Below are positions 28,129 through 37,193 of a stretch of DNA of 64,000 nucleotides, piece by piece; position 1 is the stretch's first letter; each line of letters begins with the position of its first letter. The translations under genes and the position numbers were made by a program. The stretch spans positions 1,827,501-1,891,500 of the forward strand of contig NZ_AP017655.1 of NCBI RefSeq assembly GCF_002355855.1, written 5' to 3'. The DNA comes from Sphingobium cloacae. GTDB taxonomy: Bacteria; Pseudomonadota; Alphaproteobacteria; Sphingomonadales; Sphingomonadaceae. Below the pieces are notes generated by a model. The model worked only from the letters and a program-made list of their open reading frames with translations. It made no database searches and was not told the origin of the DNA.

Positions 28129-28381
28129 GGAAAGGATCGCCTTCCGCGATCTTCTCGATCCGGCCGCGGGTGACGGAGAGCAGGATCTTCTTCCCCTCGA
28201 ACTCCACCACGGCGAGCTTGCCGAACGTCCCCATCGGCAACGCCTCCAGCAGCTTGAGCGTGCGCCCGTCCTGTCCCGCCATCATGCCGGGCTGATATTT
28301 GCGCCACAGCCACAGCGCGCCGAAGGCCATGCCGCCGACCAGCGGCAGCAGGATCAGCAGTTTGACGAAGTACCAGAACAT
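28118..28381 (-). CDS. fliO: Flagellar biosynthesis protein FliO
   Basis: Small membrane factor aiding FliP assembly. The 87-residue protein has one transmembrane helix (about 6-26) and a short cytoplasmic beta domain with [20 protein letters not shown]. Position between fliN and fliP, with an 11-bp overlap of fliP, supports the assignment of an otherwise weakly conserved protein. Confidence 0.88.
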   Translation of the reverse strand: MFWYFVKLLILLPLVGGMAFGALWLWRKYQPGMMAGQDGRTLKLLEALPMGTFGKLAVVEFEGKKILLSVTRGRIEKIAEGDPFRAR

Positions 28382-28438
28382 GAAGCGGCCCCGCGACTAT
28401 GGTTAATGCGTCATGCGATCCGAAAGAACGGCCCGCAA

Positions 28439-28458
28439 CGCAAGCGAAAATGCTTGCG
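28439..28458. other. Intergenic hairpin between fliN and fliO
   Basis: CGCAAGC-GAAAAT-GCTTGCG: a 7-bp perfect stem with a 6-nt loop, in the 84-bp gap between the fliN stop and the fliO start. It has no T-run, so it could modulate mRNA stability inside the long fli operon rather than end it. Confidence 0.45.
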
Positions 28459-28465
28459 AGCGCGA

Positions 28466-28801
28466 TCAGCCGCGCCGCTCGACGCCCGCCAGGCGGGTTT
28501 CGGTGGCGGCGATGTCGACGATGCGGATGCCATAGCGGCCATTCACCGTCACGACCTCTCCCTTGGCGATCAGCGCGCCGTTCACCATGATGTCGAGCAG
28601 GTCGTCGGCCTGCCGGTCCAGCTCCACGATGGCGCCTTCGGCCAGGTCCATGACCTCGGCCAGACGCAGCGAGGTCGATCCCACCTCCACCGACATGCGG
28701 ACGGGAATGTCCGCCAGCAGCCGGAACTGGCGATTGGCGGCCATGCCGACCGCCGCATCCTCTTGCCGCTCCATGCGCGGGGCTTCCATCATGTCGCTCA
28801 T
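28466..28801 (-). CDS. fliN: Flagellar motor switch protein FliN
   Basis: C-ring component. The 111-residue protein has the C-terminal SpoA domain (DIPVRMSVEVGSTSLRLAEV, then GEVVTVNGRYGIRIVDI) shared by FliN and FliM. The start overlaps the fliM stop by 4 bp. Confidence 0.94.
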   Translation of the reverse strand: MSDMMEAPRMERQEDAAVGMAANRQFRLLADIPVRMSVEVGSTSLRLAEVMDLAEGAIVELDRQADDLLDIMVNGALIAKGEVVTVNGRYGIRIVDIAATETRLAGVERRG

Positions 28802-29682
28802 TGATCCGATCCTTGTGCCAGTTTTTCGATCTGGAAGGCCGCGCGGCCATCCTGTTCACCTATGGTCCCGTGCGCCACGATGCGGTCGCCGACGATCAGC
28901 GGCAGGCTGCGCCCGATGGTCACGGGAATGACGTCGCCCGCCTTCAACTGCATGAGGTCGGCGAGCGAGAGATTGGGCCGCGCCAGCACGGTGCGGGCGG
29001 GCAGGCGGATGTCCTGCATCCGGCGGGCGATGCGCGCCTGCCAGACGGGATCGACATGCTCTTCGTCGGCGGGCACGCGCGCGCCCATCAGCGCCTCCAC
29101 CCCGCGCAGGGCGGACAGCGGGAACAGCAGGTCGATCGGCCAGTGCCGGTCGCGGCTGAGGCTGAGCGTGAAGCGTTGCAGCACCATCTGGTCGCCCGGC
29201 TGCGCGGCGGCGGCAAAGCCAAGCCCGGTTTCGCGCGCGACCAGACCGGCGTCCAGCGCGATCACGTCGCCCCAGCATTCCACCAGCCGCGTCACCAGCG
29301 CCTCGGCGATCCGCGCGATCAGCCGGTCCTCGGTGGGCGTGAATTCCCCCTTGGGCGGAATGGGCCGGTTGCCGACCCCGCCATAGAAGCAGTCGACCAG
29401 CACCGAAATCATCGCCGCGTCCATCCGCAGCAGCATCTGCCCCTTCAGCGGCGCCAGCCGATAGAAGGACATGCTGCAAAAAGGCGGCAGGTCGGCGGAC
29501 CATGCGCCGAACTCCAGCACGCGCGTCGCCTCGGCGGTCACATGCGGGCGGACGCCGGAAATCGGCTCGATCAGCGCGCGGATGCGCCGGCCGAGCTTCT
29601 CGCCCAGCCGGTCCAGCCCGGACAGCATGACCGGAGCCTGCGATTCCCCGCGCCCGAATGCATAGGATTGAACGTCTTCCAT
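28798..29682 (-). CDS. fliM: Flagellar motor switch protein FliM
   Basis: C-ring protein that binds CheY-P and sets rotation. The 294-residue protein is a little shorter than enterobacterial FliM (about 330): the N-terminal CheY-binding peptide is not obvious. The middle domain has FCSMSFYRLAPLKGQML and DCFYGGVGNRP, and the SpoA domain is at the C-terminus (LADLMQLKAGDVIPVTIGRS). The ribosome-binding site is within a hairpin (29685-29714). Confidence 0.94.
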   Translation of the reverse strand: MEDVQSYAFGRGESQAPVMLSGLDRLGEKLGRRIRALIEPISGVRPHVTAEATRVLEFGAWSADLPPFCSMSFYRLAPLKGQMLLRMDAAMISVLVDCFYGGVGNRPIPPKGEFTPTEDRLIARIAEALVTRLVECWGDVIALDAGLVARETGLGFAAAAQPGDQMVLQRFTLSLSRDRHWPIDLLFPLSALRGVEALMGARVPADEEHVDPVWQARIARRMQDIRLPARTVLARPNLSLADLMQLKAGDVIPVTIGRSLPLIVGDRIVAHGTIGEQDGRAAFQIEKLAQGSDQ

Positions 29683-29684
29683 GA

Positions 29685-29714
29685 AAGTCCCCAGCCCGTG
29701 GCGTCAGGGGACTT
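29685..29714. promoter_or_regulatory. Hairpin covering the fliM ribosome-binding site
   Basis: AAGTCCCC and GGGGACTT form an 8-bp perfect stem with a 14-nt loop in the 50-bp fliL-fliM gap. On the transcribed strand the 3' arm GGGGACTT contains the ribosome-binding site of fliM, so the fold would limit fliM translation. No U-run follows. Confidence 0.5.
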
Positions 29715-29732
29715 CCCGACGTTCAGGCAGCC

Positions 29733-30365
29733 CTATTGAATAACGAAATTGGTAAAATAAACGTTATCGACGCCGCCATAACCCGTCTTTTGCTTCAAAA
29801 CATCGTTGATGACGGCCCTGATCTTGCCCTGAAGCTGCTGCTTGCCCTCCGGCGTCGCCAGCATGGCTTCGGGCTGCTGCGCCAGCAGCATCAGTATCTG
29901 GCTGCGAATCGCCATCTCATGCGTCTTGATCGCCTCGATCACGCGCATGTCGTAATAGGTCGACACGGCGATGGCGATCTGCGCGAAGGCGTCGCTGTCC
30001 GACATGTTGGACGTGAAGGGCGTCTGGAGCTGGAAATAGGTCGCCTGATAGGCCGCCGGATTGGCGGGCGTGGGCAGGTCGATGCCCTTGCCCGGCGCAT
30101 GGCCTTCGCCCGCCGCGCCGCCCGCTGCATGGCCTTCGCCGCCCATGCCGTGCGCCTTGGCGATGTCCTCGGCATTTTCGCCCGCCAGCACCAGCACGGG
30201 CTTGTTCGGATCTTCCTTGGGGCCCTGTTCCTTGTGGGAGAAGAAGCCGGCCGCATACAGCCCGCCGGCGGCGCCCGCGCCCCCGACCAGCACGGCGATG
30301 ACGAGCAGGAGGATCATCTTCATGCTCCCGCCCTTCTTCTTTTTGGGCTTCGCCTCGTCACTCAT
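29733..30365 (-). CDS. fliL: Flagellar basal-body-associated protein FliL
   Basis: Inner-membrane protein that supports the stator at the basal body. The 210-residue protein has a Lys-rich cytoplasmic start (KPKKKKGG), one transmembrane helix (about 16-38), a low-complexity Gly/Ala/His-rich linker, and a periplasmic domain ending in GVDNVYFTNFVIQ, the standard FliL C-terminus. It is longer than usual because of the linker. Confidence 0.92.
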   Translation of the reverse strand: MSDEAKPKKKKGGSMKMILLLVIAVLVGGAGAAGGLYAAGFFSHKEQGPKEDPNKPVLVLAGENAEDIAKAHGMGGEGHAAGGAAGEGHAPGKGIDLPTPANPAAYQATYFQLQTPFTSNMSDSDAFAQIAIAVSTYYDMRVIEAIKTHEMAIRSQILMLLAQQPEAMLATPEGKQQLQGKIRAVINDVLKQKTGYGGVDNVYFTNFVIQ

Positions 30366-30391
30366 CGTTCATGTCCCCTGGAAACGGTCGA

Positions 30392-32026
30392 TCACGCATA
30401 GCGCGCGCGGCGGATGTCGCCCGCGCCCTCGCCTGCGTCCTTTTGGTTAATAACGGCCCGGTCGGCGCTGCCTTTAAGCCCGGAAGCGGAATTTTCCCGC
30501 CCCTGCCCATGCCCTTGCCGCTCGGACTGGGCCATGCCCTGCCAGCCCGAAGCAGCCCCCTGCGAAGAGGATTGCTGCCCCGACGGCTGCTGTCCCGCGC
30601 TGTCCGGGCGAGCCGCCTCGGCGACATGCGGCGCGCGTTCGATGCGGACATCCGAAATCCGCACGGCCGCCAGCCCCGCGTCCAGCCGCAGGCGGTCGCT
30701 GTCCTGCTTCAACGCAAGCTCCGCCGCTTCATGGGCCACGGTCAGGCTGACCGCCGCGCCGTCCGCGCCCTGCCGAATATCGACCTGCACCGGCCCCAAC
30801 TGGCTCGCGTTGATCTGGAACCGTCCCCGCGCGCCATTCTGCGCCAGCCCGGCAATGTCGCGCGCCAGCCCGTCGATCCACTGGCCCGACACGCCCATAT
30901 CCACCACCTGTGCGCCCAGACTGGCGCCCAGATCGGCGGAGGGCGGAGCCACCACCGGAAGGACCGGCGCGCCAGCCGCCGTCAATGGCGGCAAAGGCGC
31001 GGCGGTCCAGGCACCATCGGGCTGGGCTATGGCGGCGACGGCGGTGGCCGGGTCGACCGTCACCGGCTTCCCCTCCCGCGCGCTCTTAGGCTGCGGCATG
31101 GCGACGGCTTCGGCGCGAGCGCCTTCGACCGGAACCCGCGAAAATTGCTCGCGCACCATCTGGAGCAGCGAAAGCGCCTCCGACCGCGCCAGTGTCGCGG
31201 CGAGCGGCGAGGCATCGTCCGATGGAGCAACCGGCACAGCGCCACCCTCCATTAGGATAACCGACGGCTTGTTCGGTCCCTTCCCGCTATCCTTCACCGT
31301 CTCCGCCATGGGCAAGGCGGCAACATTCGCCTGGCTTTGCGGCCCCCCCACCGCTCCCTTTTCCGCATTTTCAGCGGCAGACGGCGGAACCGACGCAACC
31401 GGCGCGGTCTGCGCCTGCGCCGATGGCTCCCCTGCGACAGGCCCGGTCTGCGCGGCCGGCCAAGCGGAAATCCTTTCGGGCGGCGCGGCTCGCACCGTCA
31501 CCTCGGCCATCGCGTCCGCCTCCGAAGCCGCCGGTTCCTGGTACGGGGAAGCCGCCACCGTCACCGCCACGACAGGCGGAGCGGCCAAAGGCGCGGGCGT
31601 CAACGGCGGCGGCGCGTCCGAAGCGTCTCCCGCCACCTTCTCCACCTCGTCATCGCCGGCCGAAGCCTCGCCTTCGCCGGGCGCGGCAACCGCTTCCGCC
31701 ACAGCTTGCGTCGGTGCGATCCGCTCCGGCGCTTGTTCCGTGCGGGCCTTGGGCTTGCCTTGCACGCCCTGCGCCGTCCCCTCCGCCTCCGCGGGAGAGA
31801 TCGGGAGCGGCTGCATATCGGCTTCACCCCCGACCGCCACCGCATCCATCACCGGAGCCGGAACGCCGGCGACAGCCCCGCCCCCTTCCTGCATCGATCC
31901 GCTCAGCAGCGCCGCGAAATCCACGTCCCCCGTCGCCGGAGCCGCGCCCGCGCCATCGCCCGTCCCCGGCATCTTCATCGCCGCGGAGGAAAACAGCAGC
32001 GTCTTGAGACTGGTCAGCATGTTCAT
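30392..32026 (-). CDS. fliK: Flagellar hook-length control protein FliK
   Basis: Secreted molecular ruler that triggers the FlhB switch. The 544-residue protein has a long Ala/Pro/Glu-rich, unstructured N-terminal two thirds and a C-terminal Flg_hook domain (GRFQINASQLGPVQVDIRQG near residue 415, then VSLTVAHEAAELALKQD). The ATG at 32026 sits 9 nt from a GGGGAG site; an ATG at 32035 is too close to it. It starts 1 bp after the fliJ stop. A very long open frame on the opposite strand is a GC-skew artefact. Confidence 0.88.
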   Translation of the reverse strand: MNMLTSLKTLLFSSAAMKMPGTGDGAGAAPATGDVDFAALLSGSMQEGGGAVAGVPAPVMDAVAVGGEADMQPLPISPAEAEGTAQGVQGKPKARTEQAPERIAPTQAVAEAVAAPGEGEASAGDDEVEKVAGDASDAPPPLTPAPLAAPPVVAVTVAASPYQEPAASEADAMAEVTVRAAPPERISAWPAAQTGPVAGEPSAQAQTAPVASVPPSAAENAEKGAVGGPQSQANVAALPMAETVKDSGKGPNKPSVILMEGGAVPVAPSDDASPLAATLARSEALSLLQMVREQFSRVPVEGARAEAVAMPQPKSAREGKPVTVDPATAVAAIAQPDGAWTAAPLPPLTAAGAPVLPVVAPPSADLGASLGAQVVDMGVSGQWIDGLARDIAGLAQNGARGRFQINASQLGPVQVDIRQGADGAAVSLTVAHEAAELALKQDSDRLRLDAGLAAVRISDVRIERAPHVAEAARPDSAGQQPSGQQSSSQGAASGWQGMAQSERQGHGQGRENSASGLKGSADRAVINQKDAGEGAGDIRRARYA

Positions 32027-32027
32027 G

Positions 32028-32453
32028 TCACGCATCTCCCCTGCGCTGCATCCGGCGATAGCGGGGCAGCGCCACCAACCGGCTTTCGCGCCACTCTTCC
32101 AGGTCCGCTTTCGCACGGTCCTTCAATCTGGTTGCGATTTCCTTATCGCGGTTCGCCGCGAGGCTGAGATTTTCCTTCGCCTCCACCTTGCGCCGCGCAT
32201 CGTAGAGCGCGCCGTCGAGCTGCCGTCCCGCCTGTTCCAGCCGCCCGGCCAGTTCCTGCATCGCGGCAAAGGACGCGCCGTTCGCGGCCCCTTCCGTATG
32301 GAACAGGTCGCTCCGCACCCGCCGCAGGCGCTCGGCGTTAAGGGCGATCCCCTCCGCCTCGTCCCGCGCCCTTGCTGTTTCGGCGGCCGCCATGGCATGT
32401 TGCACATGGCGCACGCGCAGCACGCGGTTGCGGCGGGCGACAAGGCCCTTCAC
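32028..32453 (-). CDS. fliJ: Flagellar export protein FliJ
   Basis: Coiled-coil stalk that links the FliI ATPase to the export gate. The 141-residue protein is almost entirely heptad-patterned helix (AAAETARARDEAEGIALNAE, then REKV-type charged repeats in the C-terminal half). It overlaps fliI by 4 bp and precedes fliK, the conserved order. Sequence conservation of FliJ is low, so the call relies on coil pattern and position. Confidence 0.85.
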   Translation of the reverse strand: MKGLVARRNRVLRVRHVQHAMAAAETARARDEAEGIALNAERLRRVRSDLFHTEGAANGASFAAMQELAGRLEQAGRQLDGALYDARRKVEAKENLSLAANRDKEIATRLKDRAKADLEEWRESRLVALPRYRRMQRRGDA

Positions 32454-33784
32454 GCCCCGAACTCCGCCATCAGCGCCTCAGCACTGGTCGAAAGGTCGAC
32501 CCGGCTTTTCTGGTCTTGCCGGATGAAGTCGAGTATCTCCTGCCGCCGCTCCACCGCCTCGTCGATGACCGGATCGTTGCCGGGACGGTATGCGCCCATC
32601 AGGATCAGGTCGCGATTCTCCTCATAGGCCGCCCAGAGCCGCCGATAGGCCGCCGCCGCCATGCGATGATCGTCCGGCACCACGTCCGCCATCACGCGCG
32701 AGAGCGACTTGCCGATGTCGATGGCCGGAAAGATCGCCTGTTCCGACAGATGGCGCGACAGCACATAATGGCCGTCCACGATGGCCCGCGCCGCGTCCAC
32801 GATCGGATCGTCGGTATCGTCGCCATCGGCCAGCACCGTATAGAGCGCCGTGATCGACCCGCCGGACCGCGCATCGACACCCGCCCGCTCCACCAGACGC
32901 GGGATCAACGCCAGCGCGGAGGGCGGATAGCCCTTCATCGCGGGCGGCTCGCCCAGCGCAAGGCCAATCTCCCGCTGCGCATGGGCGCAGCGCGTCAGGC
33001 TGTCGAGCAGCAGCAGCACCTTCTTGCCCCGCGCCCGGAAATATTCGGCGATGGCCGTCGCCCGCGCCGCCGCGCGCAGGCGCAGGATCGGGGGATGGTC
33101 GGCCGGGACCGCGACGACGACGCTCTTGTGCATCGCGCCCTTCAATTTGGTTTCCAGGAAGTCGCTGACCTCGCGCCCGCGCTCGCCGATCAGGCCCGCG
33201 ACGACGATGTCGGCTTCCGCGCCCTGGATCATCTGGCCCATCAGCACCGATTTGCCCACGCCCGACCCGGCGATGATCGCGATCCGCTGCCCCCGCCCGG
33301 CGGTCAGCAGCGCGTTCACCGCGCGCACCCCCAGGTCGAACGGCTCGGTCACGCGCCCGCGATCCAGCACATTCCCTTTGACGCCGTTCAGCGGCCAGCT
33401 TCCCCCGGCGATGATCGGCCCCTTGCGGTCGAGCGGCTGGCCCATGGCGTCGATCACCCGCCCGATCAGCCCTTCGCCGACCTGCACCCTATTCGCCTGG
33501 CTGTCCGGCTCCACCCGCGCGCCATTTTCCAGCGGCGCGTCATTGTCGAGCGGCACCAGCAGCGTGCGTTCGCCGCGAAAGCCCACGACCTCCGCCCGGC
33601 ACACCGTGCCGTCCGCCGCGATCACCCGCGCGCCCGCGCCGATGGGGCGGCGGAAACCCGTCACCTCCAGCATCCCGGCATCATGACTCACCAGTCGGCC
33701 CACATGGCGCGGCTGCCGGTTCTGCACCTGCAAATGATCGAACAGCGTCTCCGCCTGCGCGAGCGCGGCGCGGATCATGCCCAA
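32450..33784 (-). CDS. fliI: Flagellum-specific ATPase FliI
   Basis: Hexameric ATPase of the export apparatus, related to F1-beta. The 444-residue protein has the P-loop GSGVGKS at 173-179, LIGERGREVSDFLE near 200, the Walker B region KKVLLLLDSLTRCAHAQREI near 250, and the export-specific segment GEPPAMKGYPPSALALIPRL. It starts 7 bp after fliH and overlaps fliJ. Confidence 0.97.
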   Translation of the reverse strand: MGMIRAALAQAETLFDHLQVQNRQPRHVGRLVSHDAGMLEVTGFRRPIGAGARVIAADGTVCRAEVVGFRGERTLLVPLDNDAPLENGARVEPDSQANRVQVGEGLIGRVIDAMGQPLDRKGPIIAGGSWPLNGVKGNVLDRGRVTEPFDLGVRAVNALLTAGRGQRIAIIAGSGVGKSVLMGQMIQGAEADIVVAGLIGERGREVSDFLETKLKGAMHKSVVVAVPADHPPILRLRAAARATAIAEYFRARGKKVLLLLDSLTRCAHAQREIGLALGEPPAMKGYPPSALALIPRLVERAGVDARSGGSITALYTVLADGDDTDDPIVDAARAIVDGHYVLSRHLSEQAIFPAIDIGKSLSRVMADVVPDDHRMAAAAYRRLWAAYEENRDLILMGAYRPGNDPVIDEAVERRQEILDFIRQDQKSRVDLSTSAEALMAEFGA

Positions 33785-33791
33785 TTTCCCT

Positions 33792-34442
33792 TCATGAACG
33801 GCCCTCCATGTCGTCCAGCAGAGCGCGCAAACGCGCCAGCCGCACGTCCGGCCCGTCCTCGACCCAGCCGTCGGCGGTATCGAGCCGCACGCAGCCCCGG
33901 CTCATGGACGCATCGCCCACCAGCTTCACGCCGATCCGCGAGCCTTCCACCAGCGGTATGTCGTCGGGATGCAGGTGGAGCGCGCTCTTGCCTTCATTGT
34001 CCTCGACAAATGCGGCGATGCCCTCGCACCGCTGTTGCAGCAGGCCGGAATCGATCTCCACCTCGCCCACGATCTGCGTCACCAGGCGAATGACCGTGGC
34101 GGAAAGCATCGTCGCCAGCGTCCCGCTCGGCGCGGGCGTCAGCATCTCCAGCGCCTCGGCCAGCCGGTTGCGCGCCTCCGCGTCCGCCGCCATGCCTTCT
34201 TCCGTCACGCGGCACCCTTCGTCGAACCCCATGGCGAAGGCTTCGATCCGCGCCTGTTCCATGGGATCGGCGTCCGGCTCGGCATCGGCCTGCGCGGCCA
34301 TCCGCATCGCCTGCGTCTGCGCGCCCGCCGGCGCGGTGTAGAGGCTGCGGAATCCGCCGCTTTCCACGCGCGACACGCCCGCAATGGGCACGCTGGCGAC
34401 GGCGGCATCGCTATCGAGCGTCCAGACATTAGACAAAATCAT
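33792..34442 (-). CDS. fliH: Flagellar assembly protein FliH
   Basis: Negative regulator and stator of the FliI ATPase. The 216-residue protein has an N-terminal region with poor conservation and a FliH/HrpE-type C-terminal half (LRQ-type coil, then LHLHPDDIPLVEGS and GCVRLDTADGWVEDGPDVRL, the usual end). It overlaps fliG by 14 bp and precedes fliI. Confidence 0.9.
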   Translation of the reverse strand: MILSNVWTLDSDAAVASVPIAGVSRVESGGFRSLYTAPAGAQTQAMRMAAQADAEPDADPMEQARIEAFAMGFDEGCRVTEEGMAADAEARNRLAEALEMLTPAPSGTLATMLSATVIRLVTQIVGEVEIDSGLLQQRCEGIAAFVEDNEGKSALHLHPDDIPLVEGSRIGVKLVGDASMSRGCVRLDTADGWVEDGPDVRLARLRALLDDMEGRS

Positions 34443-35448
34443 TCCCCTTGCCGCCCAGCATGATGGTGCCCGCGTCGGCCATGCGCCGCGCGGTGCCGAT
34501 GATGAGCTTCTGCGCGTCGATCACTTCGGCAAGGCGGATCGGTCCGCGCTCCTCGATCTCGTCGGCGATGGCCTGCGCCGCGCGGGCGGACATGCAGGCG
34601 AAGATCTTCGCCTTCAGCACCTCGTTCGCGCCCTTCAACGCCACGACCAGCACCTGGCTGTCCACCGTCCGCATCAGCGTGCCCAGATTCTTGTCGTCCA
34701 TGTCGATGAGGTTGTCGAAGACGAACATCTCCTCCTCGATGGTCTGGGCGATCATCTTGTCCCGCTTGGCCAGCGCCTTGATGATGCGCTGTTCATTATC
34801 CTTGCGGACGTTGTTCATGATCGCCGCCGCCTCGACGGTGCCGCCGCGCTGCGACGCCGCGCCCTGCTTCTTGGTCGCGGGGCCGCGCATCAGAAGCTGC
34901 TCCAGATCATCGAGCGCCTCGTTGGAGACCGGCCCCAGCGTGGCGATGCGATAGACGATCTCCTCCTGATATTCGGCCGGCAGCAATTGCAGCACGTCGG
35001 CGGCGACGGGCGCTTCCAGATGGGCGAGCACGATGGCCATGATCTGCGGATGCTCCGCCTCGATCAGGGCCCCGATCTCCTTCGCGTCCATCCATTTCAG
35101 CATCTCAAGCTGGGTCGAGCGGGTCGGCGGCGTGATCCGCGCGAGAATGGTCTCCGCCCGCTCCTCGCCCAGCGCCTTGGTCATCGCGCCCCGGATATGC
35201 TGGGTCGCGCCATAGCCGATCGTGGTGCGCTTCTTCGCCTTGGTCACGAAATGGTCGAGCGCCTGGTTGACCTCGTCCACCTCGACATCGGCGACGTCAT
35301 ACATGGCGTTGCCGAGCTGGCGCACTTCCTCCGGCTCCAGCCGCGAAAGGATCTGCGCGGCCTCATCCTCGTTGAACAGCATCAAGAGGACGGCGGCGGC
35401 GGCGCTGCCCTTCAGCGCCGAAGGGGTGACGGAAACGGCCTCAGGCAT
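34429..35448 (-). CDS. fliG: Flagellar motor switch protein FliG
   Basis: C-ring protein that contacts MotA and generates torque. The 339-residue protein has the N-terminal LLMLFNEDEAAQILSRLEPE, the middle EHPQIMAIVLAHLEA motif with an EHPQ/LxPxA pattern, and the C-terminal charged torque helix region near residue 280 (ARAAQAIADEIEERGPIRLAE) containing the conserved Arg/Asp/Glu residues. It overlaps fliF by 8 bp. Confidence 0.96.
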   Translation of the reverse strand: MPEAVSVTPSALKGSAAAAVLLMLFNEDEAAQILSRLEPEEVRQLGNAMYDVADVEVDEVNQALDHFVTKAKKRTTIGYGATQHIRGAMTKALGEERAETILARITPPTRSTQLEMLKWMDAKEIGALIEAEHPQIMAIVLAHLEAPVAADVLQLLPAEYQEEIVYRIATLGPVSNEALDDLEQLLMRGPATKKQGAASQRGGTVEAAAIMNNVRKDNEQRIIKALAKRDKMIAQTIEEEMFVFDNLIDMDDKNLGTLMRTVDSQVLVVALKGANEVLKAKIFACMSARAAQAIADEIEERGPIRLAEVIDAQKLIIGTARRMADAGTIMLGGKGNDFV

Positions 35449-37192
35449 TTTCCTTCTTCCCTTCCTTCAGCAGGTCGCGGACGACCAGGGCGGCCCGGTC
35501 CGGGTCCTGCTTCACGAAATTGCGGATCAGGTCGGCGCGCTGCGCATAGTCGGGCGCCGAGGAGATCATGTCGAGCGTGATCGGACGCCCCTCGCCCGGA
35601 TGCTCGGCCGCCTGACGGTGGAGTTCGCCCGAAATCTCGCGCCCCATGCGCTGGCCGTTCTCGGCGGCCTGCGCGGCGGCGGCTTCCTGCGCGGCGGCCC
35701 GGCGCTTGAGCAGCGGACGGCCGATCCCGAAGATCAGCAGCAGCGCGACCAGCAGCGCGGAAACATTGCGCACCAGCGGCGACACCCAATCGGCTTCATA
35801 CCAGGGGGCCTTCACTTCCTCCGCCTTGACGAAACCGCGCGAGGACAGCGCCACCACGTCGCCACGCGCCTGGTCGAAACCGACCGCGCCCTTCACCAGC
35901 GCCTCAAGGGCGGCGATTTCCTGCGCGCTGCGCGGCTTGCCGTCCGCGCCATTGTCCAGGGCGACCGCGATCGACAGGCGCTTCACCGTGCCCACCGCGT
36001 CGCGGATGACGGACACTTCGCGGCCCAGTTCGAAATTGCGGTTGAACGTCTCTTCCGTCTTCATCAACGGATTGGGCGGCGTGCCCGGCTGACCGGCGTT
36101 CTGGCCGTTCTCGGTCTGCCCCTGCTGCACGGCCTGCCCGTTGGGATTGGTCTGCGTCACGGTCGGGTTGACCGGTGCCTGATTGCTGAGCGCGCCGGGG
36201 ATGCCGCCCGCCTCGCCATTGCCCTGACCGCGCGGGTCGGACTGCCAGCTGCCCTGTTCGCTGCGAAGCCGCGCCTCGTCCTGCGGATAGGTTTCGCGGG
36301 TCGCCTGCCGTTCGGAAAAGTTGAGTTCGGCATGCACCTCGGTCGAAAAATTGCCCGCGCCCAAAATCGGCGTCAGCAGCGCGATCACCGACTGGCGATA
36401 GCGGTCCTCGACCTTCCCCTGCACCGCCAGTTGGCGGTCGTCGGCGGAGTTCGCGTCATTGTCGCTCAGCAGCCGGCCATTCTGGTCGACGACCGAAATA
36501 TCCTGCGGATTAAGCTCCGGAATGGAGGACGCGACCAGATGCACGATGGCGCTCACCTGCTGGTCGGTCAGCGTCCGCCCCTGCGCCAGACGCAGCATGA
36601 CGGAGGCCGACGGCTTGGCCCGGTCGCGCAGGAACACGCTGGGCGGCTCGACCGCCAGATGCACCTTGGCGCTTTCGACAGAATCGATCGCCTCGATCGT
36701 GCGGGCCAGGTCCATTTCGCGGGCCGAACGCAGCTTCTCGCCTTCCACCGCGCGGCTCGCGCCCATGGGCAGGCTGTCGATCATGCTGTTGCCGTCGGGC
36801 GCGCTCTTGGGCAGCCCTTGCGCGGCCAGCATCATCTTCGCCTTGAAATAATCGTCCTGCCCGACCGTCATCGCCCCGCCATTGTCGAAGCTGTAGCGGA
36901 TGCCATTCTGGTCCAGCACCTGCGCCACCGCCGACTTGTCGGCATCAGGCAGGGCCCGGAACAGGTCGCGCTGCGGCGGTTCGCGCAGCGCCAGCCAGGC
37001 CAGCCCCGCCAGAGCGACCACGCCCAGCAGGCCCAGCAGCGGCAGGCTCTTCGCCACTGCGGGCTGTTTCATGAAGCCGGTGAAGCGCGCCTTCAGCGCA
37101 TCGACGCCCTTGGCGCCGCCACCGAACGAGGCCGCCGGAAGGGCGGGAGCGGCGGCCGCGCCGCCATCTATGGTAAGTGCGTTCTCGCTCAT
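35441..37192 (-). CDS. fliF: Flagellar MS-ring protein FliF
   Basis: Forms the MS ring in the inner membrane. The 583-residue protein has two transmembrane helices (about 50-68 and 452-472), YscJ-like ring-building domains with GASRAVEGEKLRSAREMDLA near 155, a periplasmic linker rich in Asn/Gln, and the C-terminal FliG-binding tail. It begins 1 bp after fliE. Confidence 0.96.
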   Translation of the reverse strand: MSENALTIDGGAAAAPALPAASFGGGAKGVDALKARFTGFMKQPAVAKSLPLLGLLGVVALAGLAWLALREPPQRDLFRALPDADKSAVAQVLDQNGIRYSFDNGGAMTVGQDDYFKAKMMLAAQGLPKSAPDGNSMIDSLPMGASRAVEGEKLRSAREMDLARTIEAIDSVESAKVHLAVEPPSVFLRDRAKPSASVMLRLAQGRTLTDQQVSAIVHLVASSIPELNPQDISVVDQNGRLLSDNDANSADDRQLAVQGKVEDRYRQSVIALLTPILGAGNFSTEVHAELNFSERQATRETYPQDEARLRSEQGSWQSDPRGQGNGEAGGIPGALSNQAPVNPTVTQTNPNGQAVQQGQTENGQNAGQPGTPPNPLMKTEETFNRNFELGREVSVIRDAVGTVKRLSIAVALDNGADGKPRSAQEIAALEALVKGAVGFDQARGDVVALSSRGFVKAEEVKAPWYEADWVSPLVRNVSALLVALLLIFGIGRPLLKRRAAAQEAAAAQAAENGQRMGREISGELHRQAAEHPGEGRPITLDMISSAPDYAQRADLIRNFVKQDPDRAALVVRDLLKEGKKENA

Positions 37193-37193
37193 A

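Noticed and set aside
25132..28173. 1013-codon open frame on the plus strand opposite flhB-fliR-fliQ-fliP
   Set aside because: Same mirror-frame composition (His/Arg/Gln runs); the sense strand encodes unmistakable export-gate proteins.
30414..32627. 737-codon open frame on the plus strand opposite fliK and fliJ
   Set aside because: Ala/Ser/Pro-rich shadow of the Ala/Pro-rich fliK; no ribosome-binding site or domain.
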